This document shows positions 1 to 10,300 of a stretch of 64,000 nucleotides of DNA, in pieces. The position numbers and the translations under genes are program-made. Numbering within the stretch: the stretch's first letter is position 1; each line of letters begins with the position of its first letter. The notes under the pieces were generated by a model. That model did not search any database and had not been told where the DNA came from. It worked only from the letters and a program-made list of their open reading frames with translations. This stretch comes from Patellaria atrata CBS 101060 (taxonomy: Eukaryota > Ascomycota > Dothideomycetes > Patellariales > Patellariaceae): contig MU006109.1 in the NCBI GenBank assembly GCA_010093705.1, positions 307,012 to 371,011 on the forward strand, given 5' to 3'.

Positions 1-326
1 GTACCGTCACCGGATTGAGGGACATTGATGAAGCTTCCGTTCTTCGCGTGGAAGTAGAGCGATGGAACCCAGTAGTTGGAAAGATCTTCCTTGATGCTGC
101 AAGAGGTGCAAGCTGAGTTGATGGCATCTTCGTAGCTCATCTCGAAGCCAAAACCACTGCCGCCTGAGATGGTATGCACATGGCCGGAAGCTTTGCCAGG
201 ACTGACGATTGGATCAGCACGTTCACGGACGATGCTACCAGGACATCCCATGCGGAAGAATGCCGTGACTGGGACCAAAAGAGAGGCGGCAACCAGGCCG
301 AAAGAAGTGATGCCTCTGTAGCGCAT
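1..326 (-). CDS. Secreted DUF1996-domain protein, N-terminal part (runs off window)
   Basis: The frame is open from an ATG at 326 to the window edge (108 codons), so only the N-terminus is present. The first ~23 residues (MRYRGITSFGLVAASLLVPV...) form a signal peptide. The DUF1996 hallmark follows directly: FFRMGCPGSIVRERADPIVS, then PGKASGHVHTISGG, then SACTSCSIKEDLSNYWVPSL and LYFHAKNGSF. This domain is known from secreted fungal proteins, often GPI-anchored or followed by WSC domains; its biochemical function is not established. The start is the only ATG ahead of the signal peptide. A different frame over 137-400 is open by chance and is not the gene. The rest of the gene and any C-terminal domain lie outside the window. 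Confidence 0.88.
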   Translation of the reverse strand, partial: MRYRGITSFGLVAASLLVPVTAFFRMGCPGSIVRERADPIVSPGKASGHVHTISGGSGFGFEMSYEDAINSACTSCSIKEDLSNYWVPSLYFHAKNGSFINVPQSGDG

Positions 327-950
327 CTTGAATATTGACAACGAAGATTTAAGTTTGACGAAGAAGTTAGACCTGCGTCTTGAATTTTAAAGAAAGTCAA
401 AGTCGATCGGTTTTCCGTTCCACGAGAGGAACTGAGTCAATTTTGTTGACTCTTTAGACAAAGGAGCGACTCGTCTAAATATAGACAGCGAAAGGTATGA
501 CTTAATGAGTGTGATGAAAGGAACTTGACAACAGTCGGAAGGTCTCGGACCGGCGGTGCAAATGTTGAATTGAAAAGAAGGTGGGTGAGAAAGAACAAAA
601 AGAGGGTGATGTTAAAGTGAGGTGGAGGTGGAGGTGCAGTTGGACGTTTGTATACAAAAATTACTGCAAGTAGGACGAAATCTTGGCACTTCAGTGGAGT
701 GAAGTTTCACGACGCTGTTCACATGCGGGAGCGCAGCCGCGCATCCCAGCAGGTGATTCAAACCTCATTTGCAAGGGCCGGAGAAAAGAGAGCTGGAATA
801 GCTCGCTGATTCTGTTCTTTCTTGAAACCAAACACCCAAACTCACCTTTAATTTGCCCCCAAAGCGCCTGAATCGGAACTTCCTGTGGCGTCTATATCTC
901 GTCACCACCATCATGAAAGACCCAAAAGATGAATAGTCAAGTTACTCGAC

Positions 951-1298
951 CTACGAGTATTGAATTCTGAAGCTCTTCGGGATCGGCTTGCATGCGGACT
1001 TGCTGCTCTCTGTTGATGAGGCCTCGAATGCTATTCTTCTGGAAACGCCATGTTTCTCCTCTCTCAGTGTGACAAACAGCCAGTCGGACAGGAACAATTC
1101 CACCACCAGATCAGAAACTTCATCCCCGCGCTCCAAGCCAAACGCCGTCCATGCAGCGTCCGGATCTGTGGTGCAACCCAGTTGCTGGATAAGCGTCCTG
1201 GGGTACCTAGATGCCAGCCGGCGTAACCTACACAGAAGTCTTGCAAGAATCTCGGGAAAACGTTGTTTTGGAAACTGTATAACGCAATCAAGATTCAT
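951..1298 (-). CDS. Doubtful small hypothetical protein
   Basis: A 115-codon open frame beginning MNLDCVIQFPKQRFPEILAR. Its base composition is richer in G+C than the flanks and the residue mix is protein-like (AAWTAFGLERGDEVSDLVVE). No family, signal peptide or membrane segment is recognised. A nearly co-extensive frame is open on the plus strand (988-1332), so the openness may be due to composition alone. It could be a real short gene, the last exon of a longer gene, or noise. Confidence 0.22.
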   Translation of the reverse strand: MNLDCVIQFPKQRFPEILARLLCRLRRLASRYPRTLIQQLGCTTDPDAAWTAFGLERGDEVSDLVVELFLSDWLFVTLREEKHGVSRRIAFEASSTESSKSACKPIPKSFRIQYS

Positions 1299-1960
1299 GG
1301 CTTCAGCCTCAATGGACGGAATTGAACATTAAGCGGCGCAAGGTTTCGTTTCTAAACTCAAGAGCTTTGGGAAGATCTGGATGAGGAGCAGAAATGAAGA
1401 GGGGACGTTGGTGAATCTCGGCTCAGCAGTGATGCTTGTCGATCTCCCCTGGCGCTAAAATTCAGGAGCAAAGCCCTAGGAGCGATCATGGAACTATCTA
1501 CAATCTACAGGGGACGGGAATAATGATAAGGATCGCAAGCCGTCCCGCCTCAAGACACCTTCCTCTTGACCTCCTTCACCGAGTACTTGGTAACGACTAT
1601 CGGGACAAACATGTTTGGTTTCGACCTGTTTCTCAGTCATTATACCCCTTCACGACGAATTCACAGCGCTTCTCTCAGCGCCAGTCCATTTGATCCCAGA
1701 GGCAGCTTCGCTGACATTCTTCGCAGTGCGCGCTCGCTAAAAGTGCCAACTCTCTGTTACACAACCGATAGATGAGTCCTCGGTTGGCTCGAGGTGCTTA
1801 AAGGGTGAAACAGCAGGATAACCGACTCCAGCCACGGTGCAGAAAGCGGTGCGTATAGGTGATCGAGTGAAGCCCACGGCTATGCGGGTCTCTATTTTCT
1901 TTATTGCTCCTGCAGGACACATACTGCAGTCATTCTACGATAAGGCAGAAGTGGATAACC

Positions 1961-2044
1961 TCCTGTCCCCGCAGTGCTGCTGCCCCTCATTTCTATATCA
2001 AATGGAAATCAACATCAAGATGCAGTGGAAAGGGATAAGAAGCA
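1961..2044 (+). repeat. Diverged dispersed repeat, copy 1
   Basis: Begins TCCTGTCCCCGCAGTGCTGC and continues through a CTATATCAAATGGAAATC block to GGGATAAGAAGCAT. It aligns in the same order and orientation with 3740-3819, with small gaps and several G/A differences (GCAGTG against GCAATG, ATGGAA against ATGAAA). Probably the remains of one transposable element family; no coding capacity seen. Confidence 0.5.
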
Positions 2045-3739
2045 TGGCGCTCCGCTGGCACGGATGGCCCCCATCACTCAGTTATCGTCATCGCATGATT
2101 CATCTATATTCGTTTCCTAGGGCGTAAAGCGTGTTTGGGAAGTGTTGTGGCGTATGAGGTGAGGCGCCTGTGCCTGAAAGGGGGCACTTTTATTTTCGTT
2201 TCCTTTGTTTGTTGGGACCACTCTCGTTCTTTCGTCTTTCCTCTTATCAAAGGAAGTCTTTAATAATGACCTACTTCGGAAATTTCTGGTTCAGGAGCGC
2301 TCTGTACTGTACAATTGTCATATCCACGTATCTCTTTTCGCGGGGCCGCTGGCGAGTATTTCGGTCAGACGGTCCTTCATCCATAGGGGAGTTGCAAAAT
2401 GTCGTACAATATCAGCCACGCCGTTGTTTTTGCCATTCAAGCTTATCGTTGCTAGTAATATATTCTGGGGTATCACTAGCTTTCTTTGGTACTTGCCTCA
2501 TTCGAATGTTGGCTTTCACATGATCCATAACTTCTTCCCATTCGCGGTTCTGATGGTGTCTTGTTTTGCATCGATATTGCTGTTATCTTGTCAGATTCTC
2601 CCATATTCAGCAATTGATATGCAGAAGGCGACTGTCCTTGCCAATGTGGCGTGTTGATCCTCATTGCGGTTTCTCTCCCTGACGGAGTCGGAAGAACCAG
2701 CTAATTGGAGAGGTGAAATGGTCTCAAGTCTGAATAAGTTGTACCACAAGTTGAGTGGGAATGCATTAGAAATTAAGTTAGACGCAAAGATCATATGATT
2801 GTTCAGTATGGAAGGTGTTCATCGTCTATTGTGGTATAACTGTAAACCCTCTCATCATGATGACTACTAGCATAACACCGTCTAGTCCATCCACATTAAA
2901 AGAGTAATTTGTACCGACAAATCTAGTTTACAGAAGGAGTCTTAATATAATAAACCTTACCCAAAGCTCTGGTCATCCGAAATCCCAATATCGAACAGCC
3001 TAGTTCCGGGCCCGACATTCAGGTTTGTGTTATGAACCGGTCACGCTTCTTCCAACTCTTTCCCTATACACTTGATATTACTCCGCGGGGGTTCATAGGA
3101 GGAAATAGCAAACACGCATGACAGAACAAGGTACCCGCCCGAAATGCTTAAGGGAGGATTTTGACACCTTTTCGCCACTCCTTACCAGCATGCAGAAGAT
3201 CAATAAAGACCCTGGAAAGAGAAACCGGCCTTATGTCGTACAGAGGCAACTGACGTGGAGGGTTATGCAGTACGAGTACCTTAGCTTCTCGAACATCAGT
3301 AAAAAGCTCCAACAAACGAGATATCTACGGTGGAGGAACATTAAACATTGTGAAGGCGAGAATCCCTTACGCTGGTCGACTGTCGAACTTGCCGCTGTCT
3401 AGCTTCTGTTGTAACAGTGGGGCAGCCCTTTGCATATCTCTCTCGAGCACTAACTTCCTGCATGGGGGACGCGGTGACAATATAAAGGGCATTTTCAGCA
3501 TGATCTCTTGGACGGGGTCTTGTTATCTCCCTCACGGACGCGACACTGGCATTTGAATATAGGGCTCTACATTCGCATTCATTGCCTGCTGGAACTAGCC
3601 ACGCACCCATTGTTCAATCCCTCGCTTGTGCTCTAGACCACAACGAAACTGTAAAACGAGGGCAAAAAAAAAAGAGCTGCTCTTCCTCTCACATCTCTAA
3701 AGAAACATCCGAAAATGGCTCTCACACGACTCGCTAATG

Positions 3740-3819
3740 TCCTGTCCCCGCAATGCTACCCCTGATCTCTATCAAATGAAAATCCACAACTGAATACAGC
3801 GAAAAGGGGTAAGAAACAT
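3740..3819 (+). repeat. Diverged dispersed repeat, copy 2
   Basis: Matches 1961-2044: TCCTGTCCCCGCAATGCTAC, then CTCTATCAAATGAAAATCC, then GGGGTAAGAAACAT. The copies are about 1.7 kb apart in direct orientation. Divergence is biased to transitions, as expected for old RIP-affected copies. Confidence 0.5.
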
Positions 3820-3933
3820 AGTGTTCAGTTGACACACATTGCTCTCAGCATTCAATTATCCACTTGGGTTACTCGTATAGGGAAAAGCCCTTTATATCTA
3901 TTAGCGGATAAGTAAACTGTTAAGTAAGTATAC

Positions 3934-4152
3934 TTACTCCTCTTTAGTTATTATAATCTTTCCTAGCGTGTTAAAGCGCCCGTTAACCTTATGTAATTTT
4001 CCCTTGACCTTTTGGAATTCTCTCTTGACCTCGGTAAACCGACCGATTGATTCCATTGCCTTATTAGGTATGTAGTCGACCTTCGCGCCCATGGATTTTG
4101 TTTGATACGTAATGGTCCTGATTATGATGCGATTATTTCCGGGACTTGCCAT
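3934..4152 (-). CDS. Possible small coiled-coil protein or remnant
   Basis: A 72-codon frame whose second half repeats an ~11-residue amphipathic unit: GRFTEVKREFQKVKGKLHKV then NGRFNTLGKIIITKEE. Short proteins built from such coiled-coil repeats are common in filamentous fungi, and this resembles the C-terminal end of one. The N-terminal part (MASPGNNRIIIRTITYQTKS) looks less protein-like, so this may be a degraded copy or a terminal exon. It lies 92 bp beyond the stop of the thioesterase gene on the same strand. Confidence 0.28.
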   Translation of the reverse strand: MASPGNNRIIIRTITYQTKSMGAKVDYIPNKAMESIGRFTEVKREFQKVKGKLHKVNGRFNTLGKIIITKEE

Positions 4153-4244
4153 CAGACTATTGGATCTGTGCGAGCATCTCAGATCCAGGATGATTATAAT
4201 TTTACATCTGGGGTAGGAATGATAGCGACACGGTCTATTGAACG

Positions 4245-4807
4245 TCAGAATTTCAAATGTGTTAGCATGTCGATGATTATCGTACCATGATCACATGTAA
4301 AACATATTTTCCCATCATCTTCCCTTTTCATAATTCCCCTCAAAAGCGCCGTCCGTTTTCCAATCGACACGAGCTCACACTCTACCACAAGTCTCGTACC
4401 TTCAGGAGCAGCCCTAAGGTACGTACAATTCAAGCTTCTAGTAACATGACCCGTATCCCAGAATCCCTCTCTCGTTACTGGTATAATAGTCATCGACGTG
4501 CACATGTCGAATATCAAAGCGACGGCTCCACCGTGGAGATTTCCGCTGAGGTTACAGAGCGCCGGAGTTACGTGGAGTTTCCATCTGCTTGACACATTGT
4601 TCCGGTCTGAGGGGGATATGGTCACGGAATCAAGGGAAAGGGCGCCTACGAGACATTTGTCGTGACCCTGTGCAATATTAGCGGAGTCACTGGAGTATTG
4701 TATTCCCTGATGCTGCTCACATTGTAATCTGGGTCTACGGCTCGTTCCAGAAACCAGTTTACCAGCTCATGGACTTCTTGTTGGGTCTTTTCTGCGTCAT
4801 CTTTCAT
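4245..4807 (-). CDS. PaaI/ACOT13-like hotdog thioesterase
   Basis: Two exons, 4721-4807 and 4245-4667, joined across a 53-bp intron (4668-4720; donor GTGAGC, branch GCTAAT, acceptor CACAG) give 169 residues. The ATG at 4807 is preceded in frame by a stop, which fixes the start. The spliced junction reads ...VDPDYN/GHDKCLVGALSL. The hotdog signature is NLSGNLHGGAVALIFDMCTS (the HGG turn and the acidic residue that follows are the usual catalytic region), then GHVTRSLNCTYLRAAPEG and a late CFTCDHGTIIID strand. This family hydrolyses acyl-CoA or similar thioesters as homotetramers; the substrate cannot be told from sequence. Length is normal for the fungal family and nothing looks broken. Confidence 0.85.
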
Positions 4808-6244
4808 ATTTGTAGTTCAATTACAGCCCACAGGAGTGTCTACCTTAGGTAAGTGCTCCTACTGCGTTTTTAATACAGTATAAAATGAAGGAGTTGAGTG
4901 GAGCTGCTCATGAACTGGAAAAGACCAACAGCCGAACCTCGGCTTCTTAATATCAACTTCACCTCATCATGTGTATAGTCTCATCTACAAGTAAATGGTA
5001 TAATAAGTGATAAATCCATCATAAATGACATTTCTTCATTTGTGTATCGTGTAGCTCTTCTCATCATAAATATATCATGTCTTTCAACAAGACCGTGATG
5101 GAGCCCCATCTGACATATTCCCTCTGAACACAGATCTCTATGGCATACAAGCTAAAAGGCAAGGGTCCTCTAATATGAGCATATGACAGAGTATAATAGA
5201 TGAGGTAGTATATCAGGGCAGATCTTTCAAATCCGGGTAGGTGTCTTTTATTTGTTTCGTTGTCTATTCTCACTTCCAACGGAGATTTTCATTGAGTTCC
5301 CGTACACTTATTGCATATGTGATAAAGTATTCGGTCCTCCAATGAATGTCTTTTTGTTCAATTTAGTAAAAGTAAGGACATGAAGTGTAATCAGAGAAAG
5401 ACTATGAGATATTGGATTGAAAAGTAAGGTACTGTACTAGAGATGGTTCATTGCCAGATTTGTCATGCCGGCTGCGCATGATATCTTATCCGTTCTTCGG
5501 TGACGGGTCCATCTACAAACAGATCCCACTCCCGCACGTTATCAATTTCAAATCGCTCCCACCCTTTCGATTTCATGGGCCACCAGTCTAGTGGTAGTAC
5601 AGCAGTACTTGCTCAAGTCAACCTCCTGCGTTGCAACTGGTACGTGGGTACAACTCCCGGTTGTGGCTGCCTAAGGATACTCATTTGAGTTTAAGGAATT
5701 TTGGGACCTGCTAAGTATTCCTGACTTCGCCTCAGCAAAACCCAGTTCGCCTGGTTTTCTGGGAGTATCAAAGAGAGGCTTCTCTTTTTGTATTTTTTTT
5801 TTTTTTTTGCTGCTATTTTCTCCATTTATGCTCTATCTATTTAATAATGGATAAACATGCAGTCATCTCTATGTTTAATGCGAGATGGTGTCTTGCGCAA
5901 TGGCGAGTGAGTATGGAGCAGAATTACCTTCACTTTGCCCGCTTTTCTTGTGCGATTGAAATACACTACATTGTGTCTTCAAAGACTGAGCGATACCAAG
6001 TAACAAGGATGGTAATACAATGTTCTTTGCGAATGGAAAATCTGGATCAGTACAAAATCATAACCAAAAACAACTCTTTGATATTTTCCAGAATATTGTT
6101 TTCATCAACAGAATTCTTGACTATTAAAGGGTATGAAGTCCACTACTATCATACAAACTAAAGCTCATTGCAAAACTCAAAAGAACACCATTGTTTTATT
6201 AATCCATCACTTAAACGCTATATACATATATCACCAACACCAAC
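4808..6244. other. Intergenic, AT-rich
   Basis: About 1.4 kb between the divergently transcribed thioesterase and RING genes. It contains a T-run near 5790-5809 and short chance frames (for example 5847-6161) with no family resemblance. The last 100 bp before 6245 will hold the RING gene's 5' leader. Confidence 0.5.
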
Positions 6245-7198
6245 ATGGTTGCAACCCACGTGGACGTGAGAGCTGGCCATCACAGCAATTCAAGGGGTCT
6301 CGGCTTCTGGGAGCGCATATTCTGGAAGAACGATAGGAATGATGTCTGCCAGCGCGACAACATCAACACAATTGACTCATCGCCCGCCAACAGCGACAGC
6401 CACGTCGACGGGAATGTAGTCAATAAAGAGACCTCTGAACCCGAAATCTGCTCTCCACTCAAAGAGCCGGACATGCCTACCCGCGAGCTTCCCCCCCTAT
6501 ACGGCCCCTTGAACAAAGACACCCAAGACTGTCCAATGTGCCAGTGGCCACTCCGGCTCCAAGACCCCACAGGTGACGATGCGGCAGTCCAGCTGCCCGG
6601 CCCATGCGACCACATCATCTGCTCCCACTGCGTCGGATCGTGGCGGCTCCTCCTCGCCAAGAGCGACGACAGTCTCTCCACTCCCACCTGCCCCATCTGT
6701 CCAGCGAGCAAGGTCATAGCATCGATATTCGTGCCCCCCACAGCGCAAGACTACCAAGTCCACATCGGTCTCTTACTAGGCGTCCTGGACGACCTGTACG
6801 GCGGCCGATTAAACGACCTCGACACGCGGGTCGTAGACCACCCGGAGTCCTTAAGCGTGGTCCACTTCGTCGACGTGTGGACCACGGCCATCGCGGAGGA
6901 TATCGAGCAGATACTGTCGGTGCGGGATTTTCTTAACTACATGTATATCGGGTTCAAGCGGCTGGTCTGGCGGTACCATCCCGATGATCAGACTCTACTT
7001 CCGAAGTACCATGAGTGGTACGAGACGGTTGAGGAACTTTGGCTGCTGCAGGTCGAAGAGGCGGTTGAAGGCTTGAACGGGCCTGAGGTCGCGCTTATTG
7101 AGATCGCGCGGAGGGTGAGGGAGGCGAAGTGTGCTTCTGAGGATGGCGCGACAGGTGGATCTATAGTGGGTAATCTTCTTGGGTGGCTAAATGTTTGA
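6245..7198 (+). CDS. RING-HC finger protein (putative E3 ubiquitin ligase)
   Basis: Single exon, 317 residues. A complete C3HC4 RING is present: C96-x2-C99, C121-x-H123, C126-x2-C129, C149-x2-C152, with the sequence DCPMCQWPL at the first pair and CDHIICSHCVGSW in the middle. The loop between C129 and C149 contains a Ser-rich stretch. Flanking parts are unassigned: an acidic, Ser/Asn-rich N-terminus and a helical C-terminal half rich in Trp, Tyr and Glu. RING-HC domains recruit E2 enzymes, so ubiquitin ligation is the likely role; no substrate-binding domain is recognised. The coding part is GC-rich and strongly codon-biased compared with the flanks. Confidence 0.82.
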   Translation: MVATHVDVRAGHHSNSRGLGFWERIFWKNDRNDVCQRDNINTIDSSPANSDSHVDGNVVNKETSEPEICSPLKEPDMPTRELPPLYGPLNKDTQDCPMCQWPLRLQDPTGDDAAVQLPGPCDHIICSHCVGSWRLLLAKSDDSLSTPTCPICPASKVIASIFVPPTAQDYQVHIGLLLGVLDDLYGGRLNDLDTRVVDHPESLSVVHFVDVWTTAIAEDIEQILSVRDFLNYMYIGFKRLVWRYHPDDQTLLPKYHEWYETVEELWLLQVEEAVEGLNGPEVALIEIARRVREAKCASEDGATGGSIVGNLLGWLNV

Positions 7199-7337
7199 GT
7201 ACATATTTCTTGCCCTGTATAGGATAGATGCTGGACGCTTATGTAAATATCGGAATATATATACTGTAACTGAACAAACGAGACTGCAAATATTTGACTG
7301 GAATTTGTATAATGAGTTACCAATCGAGTTCGAATAC
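7199..7337. other. Short spacer between RING gene and pseudogene
   Basis: AT-rich 3' flank of the RING gene. It will hold that gene's polyadenylation region, and nothing else is evident. Confidence 0.4.
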
Positions 7338-10300
7338 TTAGGAACCTGGGATCGCTGACACGGAGTTACGGCTACTTGGGATAGTGATAAGTAGATAATA
7401 AAGAGATTTTTTTGCATCTTCCGCTGATATGTTAATGATAGTGCGGCCAGAGGACAAGACTATTTGAAAGATTAGCATTTGCATCATAGGTCCAATACCT
7501 TGAATAAGGACGCATTGTCGAACTAAATCTTCTCGTTTCTCAAGTAAGTTCGCTCGAGCTGCGGATTCCCGCTGTGTCAAACTCGTTAATTGCTATTTTG
7601 CGAACGTTGTCTACTTCCTCACCGAGTCGGTTGAACGACAGATCTCCGTCCTCGATTGATTTTTTCAGTCATCGTTCGCCGTCGTTGTGAATTAACATGA
7701 GGCCGTCTATGCGTGGTTGAAATCCGTTAATCGTGGTATCAAGCCATTATTATGCAGAAAACATTGCCTCCTTCAATTTTCTGAAAAGCTCTGTTTGCAT
7801 GAGCTTCTCTCTTAGTGTCTCCTGAACGACGAGCAAGACTCCTCTCGCTGCTGTTAGTTCAACGTTATGTATCACGATAGCAGCAGCCTATGATCACAAA
7901 CCGATTAGCTAGAATATAGTAAGAAGTGAAGGGTAAGATATACAACATCTGCTCTATACCATTCACGCTCTCTTTCACGACGATCGACTTCCCAGTTTAG
8001 ACTATTGATAACTCCTAGATAAGTGTTAGCTTCAGCGTATGTAGCTAAAGCATGTTCCAATCACCTTGAGCTTTTTCCACGTCTTGAATGCGATTTGAAT
8101 ATCAATCTCAACATCACCAAATTTTGCCATGAAATCTGAGCGAGCATTATCACGCTTCCTCCTGGCTTCTTCGATCTGTCATGCTTGCTCTTTGTTGCAG
8201 GCATCAATGTTTGCTCTTGCATTCCGTACTTGAACATTAGGCTGCTCAAGGTTTGATGCACGATTCTTTTCTGCCCTTGCGCGCTCGGAACTGAATTTCG
8301 ACTCCGCATTTGATCTCTGGATATTGTTCTCAGACTTGACCGCTTCTAGCTCGGCCATCGCCCTGATGATCTCTTGTTCTTTCTTTATTACTTCCTCATG
8401 ATTTTGATCTATGAGGGAATCGTATTTTACTTGCGCCTCACGACATTGTCTATCATAATCAGCTTATGTCTTTTCGACATCTGCCATCGCTTTTTCAACT
8501 TCCTCTTGGATTGCCTTATGACCAATGTCAATAGCACCAATGATCACCTTCTTAATTTGCTCGATGGTTGCTTCCAATTTTCAATCTGCAGCTTTGGGAT
8601 CTTGCTCGGTCTAAACGGATATCATTTCAGCAGTCACCTTGATGTAAAGGCCAGCGGACCAAAGGAGTTCAAAGTTGAAGTAGAATATTCGATGTGGCAT
8701 GAATTGAATGTTAATGTCTGCGAGCACGTAGCTGTCAAATATCTCGATCATGCTGCTGAGCTTGAACGCTTGCTGTAGCAGTGTGAGTTCAACATCCAGT
8801 AAAGCCTCTTCGTCTTCTATCTTGTGAGCGGACCGATTTGAAAATTCTTGATCCTGGTTTGGAACCTAAAGCCAATCATACTTACCTCCGCATCCATAGA
8901 GGCGTACCAGTCATATATCTGAATCTTGTCCTTGAACCGGGTGCCCATTGGATACCATGTGTCGAGGTAGGTGTAACCAAGACTTGCATAAATATTCACA
9001 TCCTTGAAACTGATAAGGTCGATGTTCGGAATGACGATTGTATCATCACCGATCTTGGATGCAATGAACGCACCGATTTGTACGAAGTTGAGAGTGTCAG
9101 CTTTAATCTGTATGAGTGATTGTCTTTGGGTTTGCCCCCAAGCAGAAGGGAATGTCATACTTGTCTACGTTTCGATCATCCTTCAGAGTTTTAATTGCAT
9201 CAGCAATTTTGTCTGTAGATATTCCCTCCTGAATACCTAGAACTTTGGCAGCACCTACCCCTTGAACTATTTTAGTAAGATTTTCATTCAGCTTGCTCTC
9301 TCCAAGTTTACTGTTGAAAGCTTTGTCAACCGTCAAAAGCGCTTTGAATCCGAGCGAATTGAGCACTCCTGATGCTAAGAATACTGGCCATTCGATGCTG
9401 ACAGAGCCGCCAAGGTCATACAGTCGTACTGCTTTGCTAAGGCTAAGTGGGTCGACGATTGCATCAGCTTTGTTCATGAGTATACCAAGGCTACCAGTTA
9501 GGCCGTCTACCCCAAGCTCCAGGGATACTTTGATGGGTTTCTCCCGGTCTTCTTCCATGCGGATGAAGAGGTCGCCTTTGAATTTGCAGATTGGAGTTGT
9601 ATCAGTCAATCTCCACCCAAATTGCTCTCGTGTAGAAGCGTTCTTCTATTTCAATCTGTTGACTAAGTCAGCTTCAAACTTGATAATATACACCTGGATA
9701 TACCTTATAAGAGGGCGGAAGGAAAACTGCCACCTTAAAAACTTTTTTATTCTTCTCAAAGCGAATCTTCTTGTAAGGACAATCCTCGAGATTGCTCTTT
9801 TTTAGTGCTTTGTTTGGTTCCCCGTCTTCCTGTAACATTGGCACGCGATCCAAAACGGCGCTGAGATAGAACCCTAAACACTAAGTCAGCGCACGGCATT
9901 TGTAATTGATCGTTGATCGTAACCTTTTGTGACTTGATATCGCCAGATTTCCGGCGGAAGGTATGCCTCGTCCATATTGGTACCGTAGACGGTAAATTCT
10001 GACAGTTGACAATCTAAGAATGACCCTGGCTTAATCGAGTCATCAATTATTGTCCGAAGTGATACGAAAGTACGAACTTTGCCCGCAGCAACGACTTGCA
10101 ATCTGCCTTTGGACGAGTAGCCCATCGATAAGGTAATATATGCTTTGAGCTTTTCTTTCGCATCTGTCTTCTGTACGATCTCCTCTCCGAATGGGAGAAC
10201 AAGAGCCCTTTAATCTTTAAGCCCACAAAACATGTCATATCATTGATTGCGATTTCTTGCTTTTGCATTGGAGTCTTGTCTGTATTCGTAGCAACTTCAT

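Larger units (their letters stand above)
327..3933. other. Gene-poor stretch
   Basis: About 3.6 kb upstream of the DUF1996 gene. I find no recognisable protein family. Open frames are short and mutually overlapping. The hydrophobic plus-strand frame at 2205-2657 has no family resemblance. Two diverged copies of one ~80-bp sequence lie here (1961-2044 and 3740-3819). A moderately GC-rich minus-strand frame at 951-1298 is listed separately as doubtful. Confidence 0.5.

Noticed and set aside
2205-2657. 150-codon hydrophobic plus-strand frame that could be a membrane protein
   Set aside because: No family-like motif, a second frame overlaps much of it, and the sequence is T-rich, which alone yields Phe/Leu-rich frames.
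5847-6161. 104-codon frame upstream of the RING gene
   Set aside because: Residue mix and AT-rich codons look random; no domain, and it overlaps the RING promoter and leader.
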